Below, in pieces: positions 16,098 to 23,396 of a stretch of DNA of 64,000 bases (its first letter is position 1; each line of letters opens with the position of its first letter). The notes under the pieces were generated by a model, which worked only from the letters and a program-made list of their open reading frames with translations, did no database searches and was not told where the DNA came from. The stretch is from Hymenobacter guriensis (lineage in GTDB: Bacteria > Bacteroidota > Bacteroidia > Cytophagales > Hymenobacteraceae). The translations under genes and the position numbers were made by a program. The DNA is taken from NCBI RefSeq assembly GCF_015773195.1, contig NZ_JADWYK010000018.1, positions 26,349-90,348 on the forward strand. The letters run 5' to 3'.

Positions 16098-17057
16098 ATG
16101 AATAAGATAGATTTTATCTACGGTCGTATCAATGAAGCAATGAGCAACCACGCTGAGGCTGTGCATGGAGAAGTTAATGATCATTCAGCTGCTTTTATAA
16201 AGTATAATATATTCTTTGCATTCGATATTGATGAACTAGAGAAGAAGTATATTGAATATTATTTACCAGCGGCCAAAGCGTACTCATTATCACTTGTAGA
16301 TGAATATGAATCGGCAAGCTTGAAGGAGAGTATTGATCTACCAAGAGGTTTCTTTGAGGACCCAGTTCAGGAATGTTTGAGAAATGCTTATGTTTTGATA
16401 TATCATAAGATAGAAAGTTTAGTTAAGCATATGTTTGCCTTTTCAGAAGGTTCTCACTTCGGAATATTTAAGGGTTATGCTGTAAACTTAAAATCTTCTT
16501 TTCAAGAGCTTAATGAAGTGTATGGATTGAAAAAAGACTTACTATACAAGAGTGCATCGCAAAGATCCGTTGCTAATAGCCTAGTTGACAGGCTTAGAAT
16601 GATTGCCAATTGCTGCAAGCATGATGATGGCTACTTGCAAACTAATGACGAGGCTATGCACAAGTTAGTTAAATCAGTCGATGAAAATAACAGAATTATA
16701 CTGGATGAGGATGTACTGAGGTATGATATTCGTTTTTTAAAAGCATACGCACAAGTTGTTTTTACCTTGATAGCCTCTGTAATGTTGAAAAGTGTTTTAG
16801 AGTCGTCTATAAAAAATAATACAGATAATGACTATGCACATTGGTTTGGTGAAGAAGCTAAAATTGAGCTTGAAAGTTTGAGAGCAGATGAATTTGAAGT
16901 GAGGCAGAATATATCTTTGATTGTCGATGCTATAAAGACTGATAATGAGGCTGTTTTTTGGCAAAAACTAAAAGATTTAGATATAGTTAAAGTAGTTCCA
17001 ATTCAGGATTTGACTCTTGAACAAGAGAAGCAAGTCGTATGGAAAAGATATGACTGA
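16098..17057 (+). CDS. Unknown helical protein in AT-rich insert (319 aa)
   Basis: The first ATG at 16098 is chosen; an in-frame TTG lies 4 codons upstream. The protein is helical, acidic/basic mixed, without signal peptide or membrane segments. The segment 'RMIANCCKHDDG' near residue 175 and the preceding 'LIYHKIESLVKHMF' recall the Asn-x-x-Lys-His patterns of HEPN-type RNase folds, but the R-x4-6-H core is not exact, so this is only a lead. The base composition is very AT-rich (many AAA, TTT, ATA codons), in sharp contrast to both flanks, and indicates horizontal transfer together with the GIY-YIG gene. It could belong to a defence or mobile module. Confidence 0.6.
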   Translation: MNKIDFIYGRINEAMSNHAEAVHGEVNDHSAAFIKYNIFFAFDIDELEKKYIEYYLPAAKAYSLSLVDEYESASLKESIDLPRGFFEDPVQECLRNAYVLIYHKIESLVKHMFAFSEGSHFGIFKGYAVNLKSSFQELNEVYGLKKDLLYKSASQRSVANSLVDRLRMIANCCKHDDGYLQTNDEAMHKLVKSVDENNRIILDEDVLRYDIRFLKAYAQVVFTLIASVMLKSVLESSIKNNTDNDYAHWFGEEAKIELESLRADEFEVRQNISLIVDAIKTDNEAVFWQKLKDLDIVKVVPIQDLTLEQEKQVVWKRYD

Positions 17058-17235
17058 CGTAATGTGTGTCCATAGTCTTACCTAATTACCACCATCCAAC
17101 GCCGCCCGAGCCCCGCTCCGGCGGCGTTAACCATTCTAGCCCATCCCAAGAAGAAAAAAGCAAAACACCCGCCTCCGTTGTTTACCTCCCTGCACCGGCA
17201 CGTCACCGGCGCACGAACTACTAACCACCCCAACT

Positions 17236-17961
17236 ATGAACATCGGAATCATTGGCGCCGGCCATATCGGCAGCGCCCTCGCCGGGCGGCTTACGGGCCT
17301 CGGCCATCAAGTATACATTGCCAACTCCCGCGGCCCCGAGACGCTGCAGGACCTGGCCCGGAAAACCGGCGCTACGCCCGTCACCACCCAGGAAGCGGCC
17401 CAGCGCGGCACCGACCTCATCGTGGTAACCATCCCGCTCAAAAACATTCCCGACCTGCCCAAAGACCTGCTGGCAAGCGTACCGGCCGAGGTGCCCATCA
17501 TCGACACCAGCAACTACTACCCGCTGCTGCGCGACGGGCAGCTGCCGGAGCTGGAAACCGGCGACCTGACCGAAAGCGGCTGGGTGCAGCAGCACCTGGG
17601 CCGCCCCGTAGTGAAGGTGTTCAACAACATCCTCGCCGACCACCTCGCCCAGCCGGGGAAGCCCGCTGGTACGCCCGGCCGCGTTGCCCTGCCCGTGGCC
17701 TCCGATGATGCCGCCGCCAAGCAGAAGGTAATGCAACTGGTAGAAGAGCTGGGCTACGACGCCATTGACGCCGGCAGCCTGCGCGAATCGTGGCGGCAGC
17801 AGCCCGGCGGCCCCATCTACTGCAACGACTTGCCGGCCGACAAGCTACGCGAGCAGCTGACCAGCCTCGGCACCGAGCGCACCCCGGAGCAGCACGCCGA
17901 GTTCCTGGCTAACCAGGCCCAGCAGGAACAGGCCATGGCGGCGCAGGGCATCAAGCTGTAG
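17236..17961 (+). CDS. NADPH-dependent F420-reductase-family oxidoreductase
   Basis: A 241-aa protein with an N-terminal Rossmann motif GIIGAGHIGSALAGRL (residues 4-19). 'ANSRGPETL' follows the second strand, where Ser-Arg favours NADP(H). Next come 'DLIVVTIPLKNIPDLP' and the central 'VVKVFNNILADHL' typical of this family (pyrroline-5-carboxylate-reductase/F420 group). The C terminus 'ESWRQQPGGPIYCND' is also characteristic. Its natural substrate in bacteria that lack F420 is not known. It begins 178 bp after the AT-rich insert and returns to the high-GC host codon style. Confidence 0.85.
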   Translation: MNIGIIGAGHIGSALAGRLTGLGHQVYIANSRGPETLQDLARKTGATPVTTQEAAQRGTDLIVVTIPLKNIPDLPKDLLASVPAEVPIIDTSNYYPLLRDGQLPELETGDLTESGWVQQHLGRPVVKVFNNILADHLAQPGKPAGTPGRVALPVASDDAAAKQKVMQLVEELGYDAIDAGSLRESWRQQPGGPIYCNDLPADKLREQLTSLGTERTPEQHAEFLANQAQQEQAMAAQGIKL

Positions 17962-18018
17962 TAGCTGAGGGCCGAAAACTCCAGCTGAAAAACGATTCAG
18001 AGTCAATGCGAAAAGCTT

Positions 18019-18135
18019 CGTCACGCTCTATCCGGCGTCCGCGAAGTTGAAGCTGCTTTACTTCTTCGTTGTAATGGAATTGATAAGCCAGCGGTAGAGA
18101 TGCTACGGCAAACGGACGCCAGATAGAGCATGACG
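18019..18135. repeat. Palindromic dispersed repeat, copy 1
   Basis: The outer arms 18019-18041 and 18113-18135 match in 21 of 23 positions as an inverted repeat. The interior carries 'GCGGTAGAGATGCT' and 'TTCTTCGTTG' segments that also occur in the element at 48798-48897. It has the build of a non-autonomous, MITE-like or REP-like extragenic element. Confidence 0.7.
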
Positions 18136-18216
18136 GCCTTTGGGCATTCTGCGCCCACACGCTGGTATAGAGCGAAGGTTGTGCCTCCGCTGCCGCATCA
18201 GCGGCAAGCTGATACC

Positions 18217-18245
18217 GCGCCGCCCCGGGAAACCGGGGTGGCGCT
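18217..18245 (+). terminator. GAAA-loop hairpin followed by TTTTCG
   Basis: The stem GCGCC-g-CCCCGG pairs with CCGGGG-t-GGCGC around a GAAA tetraloop, and TTTT follows. It looks like an intrinsic terminator on the plus strand although no gene ends nearby (the nearest stop is 256 bp upstream), so it could end a non-coding transcript. Confidence 0.5.
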
Positions 18246-18528
18246 TTTCGTTTCGGGCAGTTTCCTTACAGCACCAGCTTCCTCGGTTTCGGCAAAAGCC
18301 CTGGCCCAGCAACCCTAGCCGGTTGCGCGCCGGAAGCAACCGGCGGCGCGGCTGCCTCGCCTTCCTGTTACCCCAGCAAAGCCCAGGGCCGCGAGGATAT
18401 GGTCATGGGTACCCCGGTAAAACGCTCTGCCGCCCCGGCCAAGGCTCTGAGGTCTTGGCTCAGGCCGTTGACGCTCCGGTATGTGGTCCTGACAACTCGT
18501 GGGCCGCGCTGAGGCATCTACGCTTGAG

Positions 18529-18559
18529 TTGGCCTTCCTACAGCCTTGCCCTATATTTG
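18529..18559 (+). promoter_or_regulatory. Bacteroidota sigma-A type promoter of the HPP gene
   Basis: TTG at 18529-18531, 20 bp, then TATATTTG at 18552-18559, an exact TAnnTTTG match with correct spacing. It lies 34 bp before the ATG at 18594. Confidence 0.7.
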
Positions 18560-18593
18560 CCGAAGGATAGCCGGCCGCCGCCAACCACTGCAC

Positions 18594-19175
18594 ATGCGAA
18601 GAAAGCTACGCGGACACGCACGCCGGGCACGGGTCATCATCTACCAGGAAACCCTGTTCGACTATAAAGAGCACCTCTGGACATTTATCGGGGCGTTTAC
18701 CGGCATGGGGCTGATTGGCCTGCTGAGCCGCTACGTCTTTGGCCCTTCCGATACGCTGCTGCTCGTGGGCTCGTTCGGGGCCTCCTCGGTGCTGATTTAT
18801 GGGGTCGTGAACAGCCCGCTGGCGCAGCCGCGCAACCTTATTGGAGGGCACCTCATCAGCGCGGTTATTGGCGTAACGGTACAGCAAATGGCGGGCGAAG
18901 AGCTGTGGCTGGCGGCGGCGCTGGCAGTGGCCTTGTCCATTGTGGGTATGCAGATAACCAAAACCCTGCACCCGCCGGGTGGTGCCACGGCCCTTATTGC
19001 CACGGTGGGCTCGGCGCAGCTCAAGGCGCTGGGGTATTGGTACGTGCTGATGCCGGTGCTCGTGGGTGTGCTGCTGCTGCTCGGAGTGGCCCTGGTAGTC
19101 AACAACATCACGGCCACGCGCAGCTACCCAAGCAACAAGCACTGGTACAAAATCTGGCGACGCCGGTATTCGTAG
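18594..19175 (+). CDS. HPP-family integral membrane protein
   Basis: A 193-aa protein with four membrane segments (roughly residues 30-50, 57-77, 88-135 and 145-170). It carries the family-defining 'LHPPGGATALIA' (near 125) plus 'SFGASSVLIYGV' and 'SPLAQPRNLIGGHLISAVIGV'. Some HPP proteins have been linked to nitrite transport in chloroplasts and cyanobacteria; most bacterial members, often with C-terminal CBS domains, are uncharacterised. This one lacks CBS domains. The start at 18594 is preferred because the promoter lies just upstream and the longer frame begins inside the -7 region. Confidence 0.88.
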   Translation: MRRKLRGHARRARVIIYQETLFDYKEHLWTFIGAFTGMGLIGLLSRYVFGPSDTLLLVGSFGASSVLIYGVVNSPLAQPRNLIGGHLISAVIGVTVQQMAGEELWLAAALAVALSIVGMQITKTLHPPGGATALIATVGSAQLKALGYWYVLMPVLVGVLLLLGVALVVNNITATRSYPSNKHWYKIWRRRYS

Positions 19176-19209
19176 CGCCAGGAGCAGAGCTGCCGGTCCG
19201 GGAGGGAGC

Positions 19210-19782
19210 CTACGCTGCCCCGGAAGCGGTGGATGCTGCTTCGGGTCGGGGGCCGCTGGCCTGTCGGAAGAGCAGACCCGCGCCCACCCAAAGCGCAACG
19301 AACAGCAGATTGGCCGCCAACACCTTGGCCACTCCCATGGTAAGCTCGGGCCTCCAGATCAGCATTGCTACCACGGGCACCAGAAACTGCGCGCCGGCCG
19401 CCGCCAGCATCGTGCGAGCCATGCCGCGGGGCTGCAGTCGCGCCAGGATAGCCCCGAGAAATACGATAAGGAAGACGCTTCCAAACAGCAGATTGGCCGG
19501 GTTGTCCTCGCTCCCGATAATCCCGACGGCCAGGTTCACCCAGATAAGGAGCAAGGTAGCCGCCAGCGCCAGGCCAGTGCCCAGCCGGTAGGCAGTATTG
19601 CCCCGCCGGCTGGCTACCAACTCGTACGCCAGGCCCGTACCGAATATAAGGCCCCCGGCCACGATGAAATCAAACAGATTCCAGCCTTCCCCATCGGAGA
19701 ACTGCGTGAGCACCAGGGGCACCAGCAGAATGCCGGCGGTTATCAGCGCAAGGCGAACAAGAGTTCTGAGGGGCAGCGTCAT
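19210..19782 (-). CDS. Integral membrane protein, unknown (190 aa)
   Basis: The start ATG at 19780-19782 begins MTLPLRTLVRLALITAGILLVP. There are five or six membrane segments: residues 8-24, 34-52, 62-84, 93-110, 120-140 and 150-175. The sequence 'GWNLFDFIVAGGLIFGTGLAYELV' between the first helices and 'GSEDNPANLLFGSV' between later ones are its most distinctive parts, and similar proteins are common in Bacteroidota. I know no function. It is convergent with the HPP gene (34-bp gap, no clear terminator). Confidence 0.75.
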   Translation of the reverse strand: MTLPLRTLVRLALITAGILLVPLVLTQFSDGEGWNLFDFIVAGGLIFGTGLAYELVASRRGNTAYRLGTGLALAATLLLIWVNLAVGIIGSEDNPANLLFGSVFLIVFLGAILARLQPRGMARTMLAAAGAQFLVPVVAMLIWRPELTMGVAKVLAANLLFVALWVGAGLLFRQASGPRPEAASTASGAA

Positions 19783-20007
19783 AGCGGTACGGTTTGGAGG
19801 TGTGAAAGAGAAAAAACACTGGGGCCGGCATCTCTCTGGCCGACACCACACGCGGGGAGCGTTGGCCGGCAAAGAAACTGGGTCGATGCAAATGAAATAA
19901 AAGTGCTTTGTATTTCAAAGTAAATATTAACGGATTTACTTTTTTCTGCGAGTGTCTTGCTACCCGCGCCTGATATCGGGTTTGGGGCTTTGGCTGCTGC
20001 CGCCCCA

Positions 20008-20090
20008 GCAGGCGCTGGATATGGCGTCAACAAAAGTGCCGCTCAGTTTTCCTAAGCGGCACTTTTGTTGACGCCATATCCAGCGCCTGC
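20008..20090 (-). terminator. Very long perfect hairpin after the GH13 gene
   Basis: The 36-bp arms at 20008-20043 and 20055-20090 are perfectly complementary with an 11-nt loop. The inner part (AAAAGTGCCGCT and complement) alone would be a normal terminator; a further 24 bp of perfect palindrome extend outward. It lies 23 bp past the GH13 stop. The stem is far longer than termination needs. Confidence 0.8.
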
Positions 20091-20113
20091 TTACGTTGCC
20101 AAACCGGATGCTT

Positions 20114-21931
20114 TTACTTCTTACTCAACACCAGCACATCCATAGCCGGAATAGTAACCTGCTTTACCCGCTTTTTGGTGAAGGCGTTACGGTACTTTGT
20201 CTGGGTCAGGAGGTCGTTGGTGAAGGTGGCGGGCTGATTGCCGCGGTTGAAGACCACCAGCACATCATCGGAGCCCAGCTGGCGGCGGAAGGCGTAGAGC
20301 TTCTGCGCGTCGTCGGTGGCCACGGTGCTGAAAGTGCCGAGACGCAGGGCCGGATGCTTTGCCCGCAGCTCAATAAACTTCTGGTACCAGGCAAACAGCT
20401 CCGGGTCGAAGGCTACCGGGTCGGGGTCGTGCCGGGTTTGGTCGGGGTTGAAGGTTTCGGGGTCGTAGGTTTTCTCGGGCCAGAGCATGGGCTTGCGGCA
20501 GTCGGGGTCGTTGCTGCCCCAGAGGCCGGCTTCGTCGCCGTAGAAAATCATCGGGGAGCCCAGGTACAGCATCTGGAAGGCGGCAATCAGCTTCTGCTTT
20601 TGCCGCTGCGGGGCCGTGGGCTTGCGGGCGTTGTAGCTCTTGTTGTTGCTTTTCTGGCTCCAGTTGAAGTACTGGCCCCAGTCGCCGAACTTCTTGCCGT
20701 CGGGGTTGGCCACGGCGCTGGCAATGCGGGTGGCATCGTGGCTGTCCACCAGGTTTTGCATGTTCAGAGCCACGCCCGGCCCGAAAGCTTCGCGCAGCTC
20801 CTTTAGGCGGGCATCAAACTGCGAGGCAGTAGAGGCCGTGGCATCCTGCACAAAGAAGTCGTGCACGGCAAAGGCAAAGTTGTAGTTCATAGTGGCGTCG
20901 AACTCTTCGCCGCTCAGGTAAGGCCGGGTTTGCTCAACTGGAAACACCAGCTCTGCCGTCAGGTAGGCCTGGGGGTTGAGGCTGCGCACGTGGGCGCGCC
21001 AGCTTTTCCAGAAGGGGTGACCCACGTCGTAAGCCACATCCAGCCGCCAGCCGTCGATGCCGTGGTCGGCGCCCTTGTTCATGGGGTTCATCCAGCGCCG
21101 GGTAGCGTCGAAAATGTACTGCTTGGGCCCGGCCACGATGCCGTTGGCATCTTCCTTGAGCTCAGGTAGGGTTTTCACCCCAAACCAGCCGTTGTACTCG
21201 AAGCTGGTGCCCTTGCTCGCGTCGCGCCAGCTCTTGACCATAAACCAATCAGCGTAGGGCGAGGCCTGCTGGTTTTTCTCTACGTCCTGAAAGGCAAAGC
21301 TTTTGGCCCCGAGGTGGTTGAACACCCCATCGAAGATGATGTGCATCCTGCGCTTGTGTACTTCCTCAATCAGCTTGAGCGCCAGCAGGTCGGCCTTGGT
21401 CCACACCCAGCTTTCGGGCTTGAGCGGGTCTTCGGTAGCTATGAGCTTCTTGTCGCCCTCCGGGTCGGGCCCGAACGTGGGGTCGACGTGGTGGTAGCAC
21501 AGCGCGTCGTACTTGTGGGAGGACGGCGACCAGAATACCGGCGTGAGGTACACGGCCTGCACGCCCAGCTTCTGCAGGTAGTCCAGCTTGTTGAGCACGC
21601 CCTGCAGGTCGCCGCCGTAGCGCCGGCGCTGCAGGTTATAGTACAGGTCTTTGCTGTTCTTTTGCTCGTAGGGCTGCAGCTGGTACCAGTCGCTCTGCCA
21701 CGGATGAATCTGGAAGGGCGAGGCCGTGTCGAAGGGGTAGGCGCCATCCTGGTCGGTTACCTTGGGGTCGTTGCTGGGGTCGCCGTTGCTGAAGCGCTCC
21801 GGGAAAATCTGGTACCACACCACACCCTTGCTCCAGGTAGGCGTAAAGTCGGTTTGGGCCGCAGCCGGCGCAGGAAGCAGCAACTGCGCCGTGACGGCCA
21901 GCAATACTGCAAAAAAGGGTTTGTTCATCAT
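20114..21931 (-). CDS. Secreted GH13 alpha-amylase-family enzyme
   Basis: A 605-aa protein. The start is the ATG at 21929-21931 (MMNKPFFAVLLAVTAQLLL), which opens a signal peptide ending at AAAQ. GH13 motifs: 'VVWYQIFPERF' at the N terminus, 'IIFDGVFNHLG' (region I), 'GIDGWRLDVA' with the nucleophile Asp (near 299), 'AYLTAELVF' with the acid/base Glu (near 327) and 'LVDSHDATR' with the third Asp. The layout and 'YQIFPERFSNGDPSND' resemble neopullulanase/cyclomaltodextrinase-type enzymes that act on maltodextrins, here in the periplasm. It lies downstream of the GH43 gene in the same direction (168 bp), possibly in one transcript. Confidence 0.92.
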   Translation of the reverse strand: MMNKPFFAVLLAVTAQLLLPAPAAAQTDFTPTWSKGVVWYQIFPERFSNGDPSNDPKVTDQDGAYPFDTASPFQIHPWQSDWYQLQPYEQKNSKDLYYNLQRRRYGGDLQGVLNKLDYLQKLGVQAVYLTPVFWSPSSHKYDALCYHHVDPTFGPDPEGDKKLIATEDPLKPESWVWTKADLLALKLIEEVHKRRMHIIFDGVFNHLGAKSFAFQDVEKNQQASPYADWFMVKSWRDASKGTSFEYNGWFGVKTLPELKEDANGIVAGPKQYIFDATRRWMNPMNKGADHGIDGWRLDVAYDVGHPFWKSWRAHVRSLNPQAYLTAELVFPVEQTRPYLSGEEFDATMNYNFAFAVHDFFVQDATASTASQFDARLKELREAFGPGVALNMQNLVDSHDATRIASAVANPDGKKFGDWGQYFNWSQKSNNKSYNARKPTAPQRQKQKLIAAFQMLYLGSPMIFYGDEAGLWGSNDPDCRKPMLWPEKTYDPETFNPDQTRHDPDPVAFDPELFAWYQKFIELRAKHPALRLGTFSTVATDDAQKLYAFRRQLGSDDVLVVFNRGNQPATFTNDLLTQTKYRNAFTKKRVKQVTIPAMDVLVLSKK

Positions 21932-22099
21932 CAGGCGAAAACAGGCAGGGCAACGGTGCGGGCGCAACCCAAATAACGCAAGCCCGGACGAATGGGCTGC
22001 GTAGAGACAAGACGTAAAGCCAAACACCCACAGCAAGACTCTGTGAATATGATGCTTATTGGCCTATAATGGCCAGAAAAAGAGGCGTGCCGGGGCCCG

Positions 22100-23101
22100 C
22101 TACAGCTTCCGGCCCGCTACGCCTTCCTGCGTAATCTTCACTGGCTGAATATGGCCCTGGGCATCGAAGTACATCCGGTCGATGCAAGTGACGCGGTGGT
22201 GCAGGTTGGTTTCCGAAAGCGGGCGGCGGTGATACACAATGTACCATTCATCGGTGCCCGGCACCTGCACCACGGAGTGGTGGCCGGCGCCGGTAGCTAC
22301 GGCCGGGTCCTGCTGCAGAATCTTGCCAATGCGCCGGAACGGTCCCAGCGGGGAGTCGGCTATGGCATAAGCCACGGAGTAGTCGGGCCCGGCCCAGCCG
22401 CCCTCACTCCACATAAAGTAGTACTTGCCCTGGCGCCGGAACATAATCGGCCCTTCTACATAATTCTGCGGAGTAATTTCCCGGAACGTTTGGCCGTCGG
22501 GAAAAGGCAGCAGGCCGGTGAAATCGGGCTTGAGACGGGCAATGTTGCAGTGCGACCAGCCTCCGTAAATGAGGTAGTACTGCCCATCCTGATCCTGAAA
22601 TACGAACTGGTCGATGGGTTGGGCGCCGTTGTGAATATTGCCCACGAGCGGCTTGCCCAGGTAGTCGCGGAACGGGCCCTCGGGCCGGTCGGCCACGGCC
22701 AAGCCAATCCCGCCTACTTCGCCCTCATGCACGTCGTTGGCCCCAAAGAACAGAAAGTATTTGCTGTCCTTTTTGACCACGGCCGGGGCCCACATAGCCC
22801 GCCGGGCCCACCGGATGCTGGTGGTATCCACAATGCGCGGGTGCTTGGTCCAGTGCACCAAGTCAGGCGACGAAAAAGCATCCATGAACACCTGCTCATC
22901 AAACGGGGCCGAGTAGGTAGGATATACCCAGTACTCCTTGCCGAAGATGACTGCTTCCGGGTCGGCATACCAGCCGGGAAATACCGGGTTGCCGGCCTGC
23001 TTGGTTACGGCTGCGGACTTAGACTTACCCGCAGTATGCCTGGGGGTTTGGGCGCAGGCTACGTGCGTCAGCAGCAGGCCCGCCAGCAGAAGGTGTTTCA
23101 T
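22100..23101 (-). CDS. Glycoside hydrolase family 43 enzyme
   Basis: A 333-aa exported protein. The signal peptide (MKHLLLAGLLLTHVACAQ) contains VAC, so a lipoprotein is possible. A five-bladed propeller pattern is visible, with the three catalytic acids: Asp in 'GWYADPEAV' (near 47), Asp in 'QPIDQFVFQD' (near 162) and Glu in 'YVEGPIMFRR' (near 216). GH43 enzymes act mostly on arabinan or xylan side chains. The terminal 'CIDRMYFDAQGHIQPV' fits the single-domain exo-acting members. The exact substrate is not readable. It is divergent from the acyl-activating gene at 23397. Confidence 0.9.
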   Translation of the reverse strand: MKHLLLAGLLLTHVACAQTPRHTAGKSKSAAVTKQAGNPVFPGWYADPEAVIFGKEYWVYPTYSAPFDEQVFMDAFSSPDLVHWTKHPRIVDTTSIRWARRAMWAPAVVKKDSKYFLFFGANDVHEGEVGGIGLAVADRPEGPFRDYLGKPLVGNIHNGAQPIDQFVFQDQDGQYYLIYGGWSHCNIARLKPDFTGLLPFPDGQTFREITPQNYVEGPIMFRRQGKYYFMWSEGGWAGPDYSVAYAIADSPLGPFRRIGKILQQDPAVATGAGHHSVVQVPGTDEWYIVYHRRPLSETNLHHRVTCIDRMYFDAQGHIQPVKITQEGVAGRKL

Positions 23102-23396
23102 AGCTGCATAAATACGCGGAAAAATTCAGGGATGTAGTGTAATAGTTTGCTGATAAGTTGAAGGCCTTGAGTAGATGCAGCAGTTGCCGTATCTTGCCAA
23201 ATAGAGTCGGAAAAGCCTCAGCTGTATTTTCGTCCACTACACTGCTCAGAAGCCAACGACTCCGAGTGCTTCTTTACACCTACCCCTTAGCCCTAAGCAA
23301 TAGCGTAATCGTGTGCCGGCCTGTTTTATGCTGTCATGGCAGAGGAATGAAAAGCAGATGCCGCCGATGCATGTTACTGCCGGGACGGGCTTCTTT

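Larger units (their letters stand above)
17962..18593. other. 632-bp non-coding region with repeat element and hairpins
   Basis: No believable gene. From left to right it holds a palindromic repeat element (18019-18135), a small hairpin (TGCCGC-ATCA-GCGGCA, 18191-18206), a strong GAAA-capped hairpin with T-run (18217-18245), a GCCGGTTGC/GCAACCGGC stem (18318-18343) and the promoter of the HPP gene (18529-18559). The succession of stems suggests either a structured RNA or decayed sequence. Confidence 0.55.

Noticed and set aside
18140..18667. A 175-aa plus-strand frame overlapping the HPP gene start
   Set aside because: No signature, rich in Pro/Arg, and it runs over the HPP promoter and first codons; the HPP frame is well supported.
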